Notes: a model not told the origin generated them from the sequence alone. Shown: positions 22,239 through 30,613, numbered from the stretch's first letter. The stretch is 32,968 nucleotides of DNA from Paenibacillus campinasensis (GCF_002272015.1 NZ_NPBY01000026.1:1-32968); one strand, 5' to 3'. Program-made: numbers and translations.

Positions 22239-24371
22239 TCAGGTGGAAAGTGTGGCTTTCGAGGAGGAAGCAGCCGTTTGCCGGACGGCAGCGGCTGATT
22301 CTTCACGCTGCTCATCCCGGGCGAAGACATCCCGGAAGAAGCGGGATACCTCAGTCTTGCGTCCCCGGCAGTAAGCCGGGGAGCTGATGATCAGCTCATC
22401 CTTGGCCCGGGTAACCGCCACATAGGCCAGCCGCCGCTCCTCTTCCAGCGCCGCTGCGGCCTTCTCCTCCTTGCTGGCCAGCGGGTGATGATCGTCCAGC
22501 TTCTCGGCATGGAGCGCTGATGAATGGGGGAGTATGCCTTCTGACGCGCCGATCAGACAGACGGACGGGAACTCGAGCCCCTTGGACTTATGAATCGTCA
22601 TCAGCTTGATGGCGTCGGCGTCTTCATCCCGTTTCATGGCTGCCATCTCCCGGTGCACCACGATCAGGCGGTCAACAAACTCCACAAAGTCCTCCACACG
22701 CTCAAATCGTTTGGCAGATGCCTCCAGCTCGTCCAGACTCTCCTGAATAAATTCTTTATGCAGCGTAGCTTCCTGCCGCTCGTCCGCCTCCAGAAACTTG
22801 TTGTAAAATCGCAGCCGGATCTCCTTGATCGCATCCACCGGAGCGAGAGCATGGAGCGTGCGAATGAGCTTCAATCTTGCCCGGATCGACTCGATCTGAT
22901 AGGGCTTCAACCCCGGATAAGAGAGCAGATGGGCGAGCGGCCCTTTCTTCGGCCTTGGCGCGTCCTTCTCGCGAATGAACGACATCCCGGCATCGCGGTT
23001 GATGTACAACGTATGGATGAGGCCCTCCATCGCGGTGAAATTGCGCCGATGAAGCGACAGGCGCAGATGATCCATCACCGGCTTGACGATCCACTGCTCG
23101 TAGAACAGCTCGGTGTGCTCGTAATGAATGAACGGAATTTCGCGCATCACCAGCTGCTCGAAGAAGGCGCGGCTGTCATTGCCCGTCCGGTACAGCACGG
23201 CGAAATCCCGGAAGGACCGGCCATGCTCCTTGACCTGGTCTGTAATATGGGCCAGCAGCAACTCGGCTTCCCGGTCCGGGTCCTCCGGACGCACATATAA
23301 CGGCACGCTGCTGCTTTTGCGGGTGGAGCGCAGCTGTTTCGGACGGCGCTTCTGATTGAACCGGATCAGCTCGTTGCCGAGCCCGACAATCGAGGAGAGA
23401 GAACGGTAGTTGGTATCCAGCGTGACGATTCTGGCGCCCGGGAAGGTTTGGTCAAACTCGAGAATGAACTCGTTGCGCGCCCCGTTGAAGCTGTAGATCG
23501 TCTGATCATCGTCCCCGACCACCATCAGGTTGCGGTGCTGGGCTACGATTCGTTTGAGCAGCTCATAAGGCAGCAGCCCCGTGTCCTGGAACTCATCCAC
23601 CATCACATACCGGAAACGCCGCTGCAAGGAAGAGAGAAGCCGATCGTCCGTGGACAGCAGCTGGTAGGACCAGACCAGAATATCGTCAAAATCCATGTGC
23701 TCATGCTCCTGCTTCCAGGCCTCATAGCGGGCAAAAATCTGTTTCTGCTCCACCTCTGCCGGCGTCTTCACGGTCAGTTCATCCAGACCGACCATATTCA
23801 TGCGATAAGCGGACCATAGGGAGAGCAGCGTTTCGGCATCATAGCTGTCCTGCAGCCCCATCTCCCGCAATATCATCTTGATGATGAATTGCTGATGGCG
23901 CGAACTGCTGAGTATTTTCTGCCTGTAGCCGCGTGTACGCAGTAAATAAAGGAAGAAGGAATGAAAAGTTCTGGCCGTCACCTTGCTGGCGTCGGATGAA
24001 TTCAGCCCGGGCAGGGACAGAATCCGTTCCTTCATCTCGGCAGCTGCCTTGGAGGAGAAGGTCACGAGCAGAATAGAGGCGGGGTCCACGTTCCCGCATG
24101 CAATTAAATAGCCCGTTCGGCTGACCAGAACGGAGGTTTTGCCAGATCCGGCTCCGGCCAGGGTCAGCAGCGGACCGTTCAGATGCCGAACGGCCTGCAG
24201 CTGCGCCCGGTTCAGGTGCAGGCCCGCCGACTCCAGACCGCGGAAGAAAGAAGCGTCCGGCTCGTCATCGCGAAGGATGGTTCTGCTCGTTTCGCTCGAA
24301 GCCAGCTTCGCAAAAGGGATACTTCTGCTAATACTGCCGTATGGGCGTTTATAAAAAGGGTTAGATGTCAT
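22239..24371 (-). CDS. UvrD/PcrA-like superfamily 1 DNA helicase
   Basis: This 710-residue ATP-dependent 3'-5' DNA helicase has the full set of SF1 motifs. The Q motif is LNRAQLQAV, Walker A AGAGSGKT lies at about 72-79, Walker B is DEFQDTG, motif III is VVGDDDQTIYSFNGA, motif IV is LDTNYRS, motif V is MTIHKSKGLEFPSV and motif VI is RRLAYVAVTRAKD. It differs from the main PcrA in a 45-residue leader before the helicase core and in lacking a PcrA-like C-terminal tail. It may be the second UvrD-like paralogue found in bacilli (YjcD-type), probably involved in repair or recombination. The start is uncertain: the ATG at 24371 is preceded by a poor GGTGAG site, and TTG/GTG codons lie 9-12 bp upstream. 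It is monocistronic. Confidence 0.9.
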   Translation of the reverse strand: MTSNPFYKRPYGSISRSIPFAKLASSETSRTILRDDEPDASFFRGLESAGLHLNRAQLQAVRHLNGPLLTLAGAGSGKTSVLVSRTGYLIACGNVDPASILLVTFSSKAAAEMKERILSLPGLNSSDASKVTARTFHSFFLYLLRTRGYRQKILSSSRHQQFIIKMILREMGLQDSYDAETLLSLWSAYRMNMVGLDELTVKTPAEVEQKQIFARYEAWKQEHEHMDFDDILVWSYQLLSTDDRLLSSLQRRFRYVMVDEFQDTGLLPYELLKRIVAQHRNLMVVGDDDQTIYSFNGARNEFILEFDQTFPGARIVTLDTNYRSLSSIVGLGNELIRFNQKRRPKQLRSTRKSSSVPLYVRPEDPDREAELLLAHITDQVKEHGRSFRDFAVLYRTGNDSRAFFEQLVMREIPFIHYEHTELFYEQWIVKPVMDHLRLSLHRRNFTAMEGLIHTLYINRDAGMSFIREKDAPRPKKGPLAHLLSYPGLKPYQIESIRARLKLIRTLHALAPVDAIKEIRLRFYNKFLEADERQEATLHKEFIQESLDELEASAKRFERVEDFVEFVDRLIVVHREMAAMKRDEDADAIKLMTIHKSKGLEFPSVCLIGASEGILPHSSALHAEKLDDHHPLASKEEKAAAALEEERRLAYVAVTRAKDELIISSPAYCRGRKTEVSRFFRDVFARDEQREESAAAVRQTAASSSKATLST

Positions 24372-24470
24372 GAAACTCACCAATCAAAAGTGATATGTAA
24401 ATCGAGAGTACAGGTCTGTTCAAAGACATGCTTACCCAGTGTAACGGATTATGCGCCGGAAGGGAAGAAC

Positions 24471-25253
24471 TTAGCGGGAGGTGAGATATTTCTCCAGCTT
24501 CTCGTAGATCGCGCTCCCTTTGTCGGCGTAATCAAGCGGCATCTTGCCGTGCGCATCCTTGATGGTGGCATCGACCTGGTGCACGTTCAGCAGTTTATCC
24601 AGATAGAAGTCGCTCTGATGGATAACGGCCATATGAAGCGGCGTCTGCCCCTCCAGATTGCGCAGGTTATAATCCAGATTGCCAGCCTGTCCGTCGAGGT
24701 TCACGACAGGTTCGTAGAGAGATTCGTTCTCACTCATGATGATGTAATGCAGCAGGCCGTTGCCTGTCGCTTCGTCCTTGGACACGAGCGTAATTTCCCC
24801 GGCAGCAACCATCAGAAAGATCTTCTCGATGATGATTTCACCGTTAACCTTCAACCGGTCTCCTAAATCACTCACGATTTGTCTTTCAAAAAGGCTGCTT
24901 GGCGCGGAAGGGGAATACGAGGATGAAGAGGAAGGCGGCGGGAAATCGGATGCTGGGGCTGAAACAGAGCTCTCTGGGCCCTCCTCTTTCACTATGCCGA
25001 TCTGGTCGGACTGGACGGAACTGACCCGATAACCGAGCGCATTCGAATACTCACGAACCGGTACATACAGCTTGTTATCAATGACAACCGGCGGGGCAGA
25101 CAGCTTGACCTCTTCGTTGTCAACGACTACAGCGATTTCTGACGGAACCGCTTTCAAATAATAGGCTGCTCCAACGGCTGTTCCTGCCGTTAATGCCGTT
25201 CCGACCACGGCACCTAGCACAAAGCTAGGAATGGTCGTCCATTTTTTCTTCAC
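24471..25253 (-). CDS. Membrane-anchored protein with stalk (copper-amine-oxidase N-like) and ankyrin-repeat regions
   Basis: This is a 260-residue surface protein. A basic start and hydrophobic segment (FVLGAVVGTALTAGTAVGAAYYL, about 6-32) form a signal anchor. Residues about 38-85 (VVVDNEEVKLSAPPVVIDNKLYVPVREYSNALGY) match the stalk domain related to the copper amine oxidase N-terminus, common on Paenibacillus surfaces. A Ser/Pro-rich linker follows (about 95-120). The C-terminal 60-70 residues carry ankyrin-like units (GQTPLHMAVIHQ and HGKMPLDYADKG). An extracytoplasmic ankyrin domain on a stalk is unusual, and a binding role is likely. I chose the GTG at 25253 because GGAGG lies 8 bp upstream. 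The ATG at 25268 is part of that ribosome site. Confidence 0.8.
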   Translation of the reverse strand: MKKKWTTIPSFVLGAVVGTALTAGTAVGAAYYLKAVPSEIAVVVDNEEVKLSAPPVVIDNKLYVPVREYSNALGYRVSSVQSDQIGIVKEEGPESSVSAPASDFPPPSSSSSYSPSAPSSLFERQIVSDLGDRLKVNGEIIIEKIFLMVAAGEITLVSKDEATGNGLLHYIIMSENESLYEPVVNLDGQAGNLDYNLRNLEGQTPLHMAVIHQSDFYLDKLLNVHQVDATIKDAHGKMPLDYADKGSAIYEKLEKYLTSR

Positions 25254-25307
25254 AATACCAACCTCCATCTATTTCAGAATATAAGGAATCCATAATATAC
25301 CATAACA

Positions 25308-25345
25308 TAAAAATCCCGGTGCGAGAAAATATTCTCTACCGGGAT
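25308..25345 (-). terminator. Rho-independent terminator of the polytopic membrane protein gene
   Basis: On the minus strand ATCCCGGT pairs with ACCGGGAT around an inner AGAGAA/TTCTC hairpin and is followed by TTTTATG. It lies just past the stop codon of the 25349 gene. Confidence 0.85.
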
Positions 25346-25348
25346 CGG

Positions 25349-26476
25349 TCAGCTGCGCAGCAGCCTGGACTTATGAGCATACAGAATGGCCTTGTCTGCC
25401 AAATAAGCGGTATAGAGAAGCAGGAAGACCGCATACGGAAAGCCGGTTCCGTCCAGACTAGGGACCATCCACTCGGCTGCCAAAAAATACAGCAGCGTTA
25501 GCAGCACCGGCAGCTGGCGCTTGAGCCGGTACATCCAAAGGGTCCAGACGATGCCGCCCACGCCGATATAGAGCAGCAGCAGCCGTACGGCATCGAGCGC
25601 CGACTGCATGACGCGGCGGGCCTCTTCATCCCCGAATGAGCTGGCGTAGCGGGTCGTGTGGCCTCCGAAGATGCTGCGGTACAGATGGGTGAATGTGTGC
25701 TCGCCGAGATAGCGGGCCTCCACCCACAGCGGCGCGAGGTTCCACGGACCTGGAAGAACCTTCAACTTATTCAATAGCGGGATGTTCAATAGCCAGGGGG
25801 ACATGATGATGACATACCCGGCGAGAATCAGCAGCGTGCCTCCGGCGACCACCTTGAGCGGGCTTCTGTATCTGATCCAGAAGGCGACGAACAGGACCGG
25901 ATAAAGCAGCGCCTGCAGGTTGTAGCAGGCCATGAATGCAGTCAGCGCTCCGGCGACGACATACCAGCCCGCCTGTTTCAGCTCAAGCGCGCCGATGACT
26001 GCGCAGACGAGCAGCAGCATCAGCGCCTGCATCGTAATGTCAGGCAAGATCAGCCGGACGGCTCCATAGGCAGGCCAGTATAGCGCATAGATCAGGCAGG
26101 CCAGAAAGGCGATTCTCGGATTGAACATATACCTGGACAGTACAAAGACCAGGTACACCGACAGTGCGTGCAGCAGACACTGTAGCAGCTGGTACGCGAC
26201 CAGGGCTTTGCTGGTGCTGCCAATGAGGGCGGTAAGCCCCGCGATGATGAGAGGCACACCGGGCATGACGCTTGTCGCAAGATCGATATCGCTGCTATGG
26301 GAATGGCTGATCAATGCCGCGCTGTCGATATAGCGTTGTTCCATGACCCGGCTGACATCGTAGGAGCTGCTGTTTCTGCCGGTCAGGACGAGCAGGAAAG
26401 ACATGCAAAGGACAATAGCAATCAGCGAAAACAGCATTTTTCGCTGCATTCGGTTTAGCGTCCATATGGAAAACAA
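25349..26476 (-). CDS. Polytopic membrane protein, possibly GT-C glycosyltransferase-like
   Basis: This 375-residue protein has about nine hydrophobic segments. The first extracytoplasmic loop contains SSYDVSRVMEQRYIDSAALISHSHSSDID, and later helices have the Trp/Tyr-rich YALYWPAYGAVRLILPDI. This layout recalls GT-C glycosyltransferases of the PMT/ArnT type. The classic N-terminal DD/DE pair is not obvious, so the call is tentative. No partner is implied, because neighbouring genes are separated by terminators. The TTG start is preceded by GGAGTGGAG (spacing about 5 bp). An out-of-frame ATG lies 12 bp downstream. The function is unknown. Confidence 0.7.
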   Translation of the reverse strand: MFSIWTLNRMQRKMLFSLIAIVLCMSFLLVLTGRNSSSYDVSRVMEQRYIDSAALISHSHSSDIDLATSVMPGVPLIIAGLTALIGSTSKALVAYQLLQCLLHALSVYLVFVLSRYMFNPRIAFLACLIYALYWPAYGAVRLILPDITMQALMLLLVCAVIGALELKQAGWYVVAGALTAFMACYNLQALLYPVLFVAFWIRYRSPLKVVAGGTLLILAGYVIIMSPWLLNIPLLNKLKVLPGPWNLAPLWVEARYLGEHTFTHLYRSIFGGHTTRYASSFGDEEARRVMQSALDAVRLLLLYIGVGGIVWTLWMYRLKRQLPVLLTLLYFLAAEWMVPSLDGTGFPYAVFLLLYTAYLADKAILYAHKSRLLRS

Positions 26477-26570
26477 AGTTGCTCCACTCCACTCTTTATT
26501 TTTATCGTGAAGACATTTCGATTATGGAACTGATGGTATTACGCTCTTCTATATTAATGAAAAATGAAGA

Positions 26571-26600
26571 AAATAAAAAGACTCCGCATTATACGGAGTC
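26571..26600 (-). terminator. Rho-independent terminator of the small acidic protein gene
   Basis: GACTCCG and CGGAGTC form a 7-bp stem with a 7-nt loop. On the minus strand it is followed by TTTTTATTT. It lies 36 bp past the stop codon. Confidence 0.85.
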
Positions 26601-26635
26601 CCGAATGATTCGCTTTCACGGTCGGCTGTGTATCC

Positions 26636-26866
26636 TCAGAAGCCGCGGTTGTACTTGGCAGGACTGGAAGAACGGTTCTTGGAAGTGCCATCGCGCTGCT
26701 GTTCTTCTTCCATTTCCAGCATGACATCCTCCATCGGGATCGGATCGACGTGCTGCTCGCTCTCGAATTTGTCAAACAGGCTTTCCTTCTCAGTCGGGTA
26801 CTGTTCCGGATGGTCCCGGTTGCCCGGCCCGTTATCCAGTGGAAGATCCTTCTTATGCTCAGCCAT
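26636..26866 (-). CDS. Small acidic, probably disordered protein of unknown function
   Basis: This 76-residue protein is rich in Asp/Glu, Pro and Asn, with no hydrophobic core. It contains an acidic stretch PMEDVMLEMEEEQQRD in the middle. GAGGTGA lies about 5 bp before the ATG, and a clear terminator follows, which supports a real gene. Such short hydrophilic proteins occur in Paenibacillus without assigned function. I do not recognise a family. It lies 76 bp downstream of the c-di-GMP gene on the same strand and could be read through from it. Confidence 0.7.
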   Translation of the reverse strand: MAEHKKDLPLDNGPGNRDHPEQYPTEKESLFDKFESEQHVDPIPMEDVMLEMEEEQQRDGTSKNRSSSPAKYNRGF

Positions 26867-26942
26867 GATCTCACCTCATTTACCGTTGATACTACCTTTA
26901 TACCTTTTTTTGAGGCGGCTCAAACATGGGGGAAGCAGATGA

Positions 26943-28784
26943 TTACACTTCCGCACCGGCAGCAGGCTCCTGACGCTCCAAACTGCGCTGCTCGATATAA
27001 GCGATGAACAGCTCGACGAGCTCGGGATCGAACTGGGTGCCTGCACAGAGGCGCAGCTCGGCAATGCCTTCCTCGAACGTCTTCGTTTTCTGGTACGGTC
27101 TCTCGGTGGTCATGGCGTCGAAGGAATCGATAATGGTCAGCATCCGGCACAGCTTCGGAATCTGTTTGCCCTTGAAGCCATGCGGGTATCCATGGCCATC
27201 ATAACGCTCGTGATGAAGCTCGATAAACGGCACCAGTTCTTTAAATCTGTCGTTGGTTTCCGCAATGCGTTTGCCCCAGCTTACATGACGCTTGACCGTT
27301 TCCCATTCCGCCGGCGTGAGCTTGTCCTTTTTATTCAGAATCCCCCAAGGGATCTCCAATTTGCCGATATCATGGATCAGAGCGCCAAGCACAAAATTGC
27401 GCCGTTCCGTATTCGTCAGCCCGAGAACCTCGCTCATATCCATGGCATAGCGGAACACCCTTTTCGAATGCTTGAATGTGTCAACGTCTTTATACAGGAA
27501 CAGCTTCAGCTGTTGTTCAATGTCCCGCACATCTTCGGTGAAGTCGATTTCGGACTCCTTTTTGGAGGCGCTGCCGTAAACATGGACGATGTTCTTCCCC
27601 TGCTTCTTGGCATAATAGAGCGCTTGGTCCGCCAGATCAACGAACTGGGACTTGTCATGAATATCGACCTGATACGTGGCGACACCAGCCGAGAAGGAGA
27701 GGCATCCCGAAGGAAAAATCTCTACACCGTCAAAATAAGTGTCATTGAGCTTTTTGCGCAGCCGATTGATGAACAAGCCCGCATGCTTCTCATCGTATCC
27801 CGGCATCAGAATCGTAAATTCCTCGCCGCCGAAGCGGGAAGCGACCACTTCCGCAACCTTGCATTCTTTTTTCAGAAAACTGCCAAGGAAACCGAGCAGC
27901 ATGTCGCCTTTCAGATGCCCGAACTGGTCGTTGTATTTTTTGAAGTCATCGATATCGATCATAGCCAGCGATAGTGCAGTATTCGAAGCGGTCGCTTTCT
28001 TGATCTCCGCATCCAGCAGGCTTTCGAAATAGCTGTGGTTGTATAAGCCCGTGCGCTGATCCTTGATGGCTTTTTCCTGGGCTTCGTTGTACATGCTGAA
28101 CAGCTGCTTGAAGGAATAGGAGAGCATCACGCTCAGCCCGATGAACAGCGCAAGCCCGAAGATGCCGTTGTGCACAATAAGCACGGATAATACAAGTGAG
28201 AGAATCAGGGTGCTCAAATAGACGAGCAGGGTATCTTTCATGAAATTTTTAAGAATGTCATATAAAGATCCACGGTACAGCAAGTAGTAGTAAAATCCGA
28301 TGAGGAATACGTTAATAAGGAAATATACGAGCAGCGCTGCGAGATAAGCGCCGAACTTGTCGTTGACCATAGGCCCGGTGATTCCGCCTGCAGCCTGAAA
28401 GATCAGCGCAGAGCCGGCAATCATGAGCGTGTATATCGAAAAATTTACGAAATGCTTCCAAACGGGAATTTTCCGGTCATATAATGCCATTGCCACCGTA
28501 TTAAACAGAATGATGGTCAGGGCGAAAGGGGCACCATATATAAAGATGCAGGCCAGATAGATCGAAGAATCCATGGACTGCAAATTCCCTTCGGGAGGGA
28601 GCTGAAACGTAAAATAGTTCAGAATCATGGCAGCGCCCAGCATTGCATATACCCAGACCCACTGAGATGGGGTATAGTGGAGAAATTCTCCTCGATGCAT
28701 GAATACAAATATCAGACAGCCCATTAGAGAAATAAAAACGAAGTACAATTGTCCTGCGATTTGTGGACGCTTCAGAATGGACAT
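26943..28784 (-). CDS. Membrane protein with GGDEF and HD-GYP domains (c-di-GMP turnover)
   Basis: This 613-residue protein combines a membrane sensor with both c-di-GMP synthesis and breakdown domains. About seven or eight hydrophobic segments fill residues 10-225. The GGDEF domain (about 243-405) has an intact active-site GGEEF at 319-323. The upstream inhibitory RxxD site is absent (Val310 and Val313 instead). The HD-GYP phosphodiesterase domain (about 430-600) keeps His439, HD at 471-472, His500 and the HHERYDGHGYP motif at 524-534, so both activities look intact. I chose the ATG at 28784 because GAGGAG lies 9 bp upstream. The open frame extends 23 codons further but without a site. A terminator separates it from the DUF5317 pair. 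Confidence 0.9.
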   Translation of the reverse strand: MSILKRPQIAGQLYFVFISLMGCLIFVFMHRGEFLHYTPSQWVWVYAMLGAAMILNYFTFQLPPEGNLQSMDSSIYLACIFIYGAPFALTIILFNTVAMALYDRKIPVWKHFVNFSIYTLMIAGSALIFQAAGGITGPMVNDKFGAYLAALLVYFLINVFLIGFYYYLLYRGSLYDILKNFMKDTLLVYLSTLILSLVLSVLIVHNGIFGLALFIGLSVMLSYSFKQLFSMYNEAQEKAIKDQRTGLYNHSYFESLLDAEIKKATASNTALSLAMIDIDDFKKYNDQFGHLKGDMLLGFLGSFLKKECKVAEVVASRFGGEEFTILMPGYDEKHAGLFINRLRKKLNDTYFDGVEIFPSGCLSFSAGVATYQVDIHDKSQFVDLADQALYYAKKQGKNIVHVYGSASKKESEIDFTEDVRDIEQQLKLFLYKDVDTFKHSKRVFRYAMDMSEVLGLTNTERRNFVLGALIHDIGKLEIPWGILNKKDKLTPAEWETVKRHVSWGKRIAETNDRFKELVPFIELHHERYDGHGYPHGFKGKQIPKLCRMLTIIDSFDAMTTERPYQKTKTFEEGIAELRLCAGTQFDPELVELFIAYIEQRSLERQEPAAGAEV

Positions 28785-28865
28785 AAATGATTTCTCCTCA
28801 AAAAGTGCAATGGTTTTTCTCCACATTTTAAGGTATATTGGGCGGCAAGACAACGCTAAAGACGT

Positions 28866-28895
28866 AAAAAAACAGGCTGAGAGACCAGCCTGTTT
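28866..28895 (-). terminator. Strong Rho-independent terminator between the small peptide and the GGDEF/HD-GYP gene
   Basis: AAACAGGCTG and CAGCCTGTTT form a perfect 10-bp stem with a 6-nt loop. On the minus strand seven Ts span the stem end and tail. It starts 10 bp after the small peptide's stop codon. Confidence 0.9.
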
Positions 28896-28904
28896 CTTCC
28901 TGGA

Positions 28905-29015
28905 TCACATTGCGCCTCCCAATCTGTAACCGGAAGTCAGTGCGATGACTACGGAAGCCACGATGATCGCATTGATGACAATGCGGGAATATTTAATCTG
29001 GTCAAGCTTTTTCAT
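28905..29015 (-). CDS. 36-residue single-pass membrane peptide
   Basis: This short gene reads MKKLDQIKYSRIVINAIIV followed by ASVVIALTSGYRLGGAM. A basic N-terminus precedes one hydrophobic helix (about residues 11-28) and a short Gly-rich tail. It is supported by a strong GGGAGGG site 8 bp before the ATG, by its position 34 bp after the DUF5317 gene on the same strand, and by a perfect terminator 10 bp after its stop. It is therefore probably the second cistron of a two-gene operon. The family is unknown. A small subunit or regulator of the DUF5317 membrane protein is a reasonable guess. Confidence 0.7.
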   Translation of the reverse strand: MKKLDQIKYSRIVINAIIVASVVIALTSGYRLGGAM

Positions 29016-29049
29016 TCGTATTTCCCTCCCTTCAACTTGGTATGATGTA

Positions 29050-29673
29050 TTATAAATTTTGTGGTTCAGCATGTTCAGAGCGATCAGGGGTGCGGCTCAG
29101 CGTCTTTGCAGCGGCACTCTTGCCGGATGTCATCAGGTTCACGATGTAGATAAAGATGCCGATATTCATAATGATGTCCCCGATGCTGATCACCTGTCTT
29201 CTTGGATAGGGCGGAGCCAGAGGGATAATGTCACCAAGAAAGGCCAGGCGTGTAGAAGCATCCATTAAATAGTGCTTGGTAACGGTCGAGCCGTTGCGCA
29301 AGATTTCCACATAATACGGATCAAGGACCGCTTCGACGGCTTGGATGGATACGGGCATTCTGCCACCATTGACAGCCATAACCAGAAAATTCAGAAATAC
29401 ACCAGCCAGAATGCTGGAGAAGCCTTTCTGCTCTCTGTTCAGCCAGAGAAACAGCATGCCAAAAATGTAAATCAGCATAAAAACATAGCCACTAGCTAAT
29501 GCAAGCCAGTCGTAATTGTCTTGGAATCGGAAGATCAGCAGCTGTACGATCAGAAGGATCGGGAAGATGAAGCCGCCCTTAAGGCGAATTCTGCTGAATT
29601 GCTGCAAGCCGTGGCGGAGGCCGCCTCGGATCAATCCGACAAATAATCCAAGAATAATGCCGTCAAAGACCAT
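29050..29673 (-). CDS. DUF5317-family membrane protein
   Basis: This 207-residue protein has five or so hydrophobic segments (about 3-17, 33-50, 58-78, 86-103, 163-182) and a polar C-terminal tail of about 25 residues. The segment NFLVMAVNGGRMPVS (about 95-109), with the GGRMPV signature, is characteristic of the DUF5317 family, whose function is not known. AGGA lies 7 bp before the ATG. The gene is followed by the 36-residue membrane peptide and, after a terminator, by the GGDEF/HD-GYP gene, which hints at a link to c-di-GMP signalling. Proximity is the only evidence for that link. Confidence 0.8.
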   Translation of the reverse strand: MVFDGIILGLFVGLIRGGLRHGLQQFSRIRLKGGFIFPILLIVQLLIFRFQDNYDWLALASGYVFMLIYIFGMLFLWLNREQKGFSSILAGVFLNFLVMAVNGGRMPVSIQAVEAVLDPYYVEILRNGSTVTKHYLMDASTRLAFLGDIIPLAPPYPRRQVISIGDIIMNIGIFIYIVNLMTSGKSAAAKTLSRTPDRSEHAEPQNL

Positions 29674-29915
29674 AATCGATTCCTACTTTCAACTTTCATG
29701 TGTTCGTTATAGAAGGTTCGACAACGGGTTTGCAATTCCTGCAGCAGCATCCGATTATAGAGATGGATTTCGATAGGATAAAATTATAAAAAATGGATAA
29801 TCAGCAAGAAATCTAGCGATTTATGTATCATTATATCATGGACAAAGGATAAATCTTCCTACTTTTTTCGTGTTTTTAGAATTCAGAAACAGGCAGTCTA
29901 TAGTCCTTGTTTCTT

Positions 29916-29945
29916 TTGACATACCTATGGGGGGTATAGTACAGT
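29916..29945 (+). promoter_or_regulatory. copZ promoter with CsoR-type copper operator
   Basis: TTGACA (29916-29921) and TACAGT (29940-29945) are spaced by 18 bp. Between them, ATACC-TATGGGG-GGTAT (29921-29937) is the pseudo-palindrome typical of CsoR operators in front of copper-export genes. Copper binding to CsoR would release repression. The rest of 29674-29984 is AT-rich with no gene. Confidence 0.75.
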
Positions 29946-29984
29946 GGGAGTAGCTTAAATCTTTGAAACAAGGAGGAAACCATC

Positions 29985-30188
29985 ATGCAACAGGTGACAT
30001 TGACTGTGGAAGGGATGTCTTGTAATCACTGCGTAGCTTCCGTTGAAGGCGCATTGAAGGAAGCGGGGGCAACCGGCAAGGTCGATCTGGCAGCGGGGAC
30101 GGTAACCGTAGAGTACGACGAGTCGAAGCTGAGTCTGGATTCGCTCAAGGAAGCTATCGAAGAACAGGGCTACGACGTCGTTTCCTGA
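29985..30188 (+). CDS. copZ: Copper chaperone CopZ (HMA domain)
   Basis: This 67-residue protein is a single heavy-metal-associated domain of ferredoxin-like fold that binds Cu(I) and hands it to a copper-exporting ATPase. The metal site GMSCNHC is complete, with Cys13 and Cys16. The second half shows the family's VDLAAGTVTVEYDESKLSLDSLKEAIEEQGYDV pattern across residues 33-65. AAGGAGG lies about 9 bp before the ATG. It is preceded by a CsoR-type operator and followed by a strong terminator 40 bp past the stop. copA and csoR, the usual neighbours, are absent from this window, so copZ is monocistronic here. Confidence 0.95.
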   Translation: MQQVTLTVEGMSCNHCVASVEGALKEAGATGKVDLAAGTVTVEYDESKLSLDSLKEAIEEQGYDVVS

Positions 30189-30228
30189 TATTTCGACATT
30201 TATCAACAACTCCAATTTTCGACATATG

Positions 30229-30264
30229 AACCGGCCGTGGCTGATCCAGCGAGCCGGTTTTTTT
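30229..30264 (+). terminator. Rho-independent terminator of copZ
   Basis: AACCGGC and GCCGGTT form the stem, with an inner TGGCTGATCCAGC mini-hairpin, followed by seven Ts. Confidence 0.88.
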
Positions 30265-30547
30265 GCACCGTTTTTTTAAGCTCCGATCCTTTCTGCTGGG
30301 CAGGGGAGTGCAGAGTATATTTTATTTTGGGCTTGCCCGGAACGAACAAGACGTCATGGACTCTATGGCGGTTTGGGGGCTTTTGTTCTCCGGAACGTGG
30401 CGGGGAGGGATGGGCAGCTCAGCGTTCCTGGTTCTATGGGTCCGGGCGCGCAGGAAATATGAAAGCCCTTTCCGACAGATGCGGGAAGTTGCACTAGCGG
30501 GGCCCGCGTTTCATAATAAATGAGTAAGTCAAAGAGCAAGATACAAT
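30265..30547. other. Gene-free spacer
   Basis: Open frames exist on both strands but none has a ribosome site or a recognisable protein. I see no repeat or structure here. Confidence 0.5.
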
Positions 30548-30578
30548 CACCTGCGCGGCAGGTGTCCCTTGTTACAAT
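30548..30578 (+). promoter_or_regulatory. Palindrome and -10 box before the NfrA-like gene
   Basis: CACCTGC-GCG-GCAGGTG (30548-30564) is a perfect inverted repeat. TACAAT (30573-30578) is a good -10 box, which places the palindrome over the expected -35 position. This suggests a regulator-binding site. No -35 consensus is seen. Confidence 0.45.
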
Positions 30579-30613
30579 ATGAAATGTGATATGGTGAAGG
30601 AGGAAGTTTGGCG

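Noticed and set aside
30237..30523. Overlapping 86-codon plus-strand frames after copZ
   Set aside because: They begin inside the copZ terminator and have no ribosome site or conserved features.
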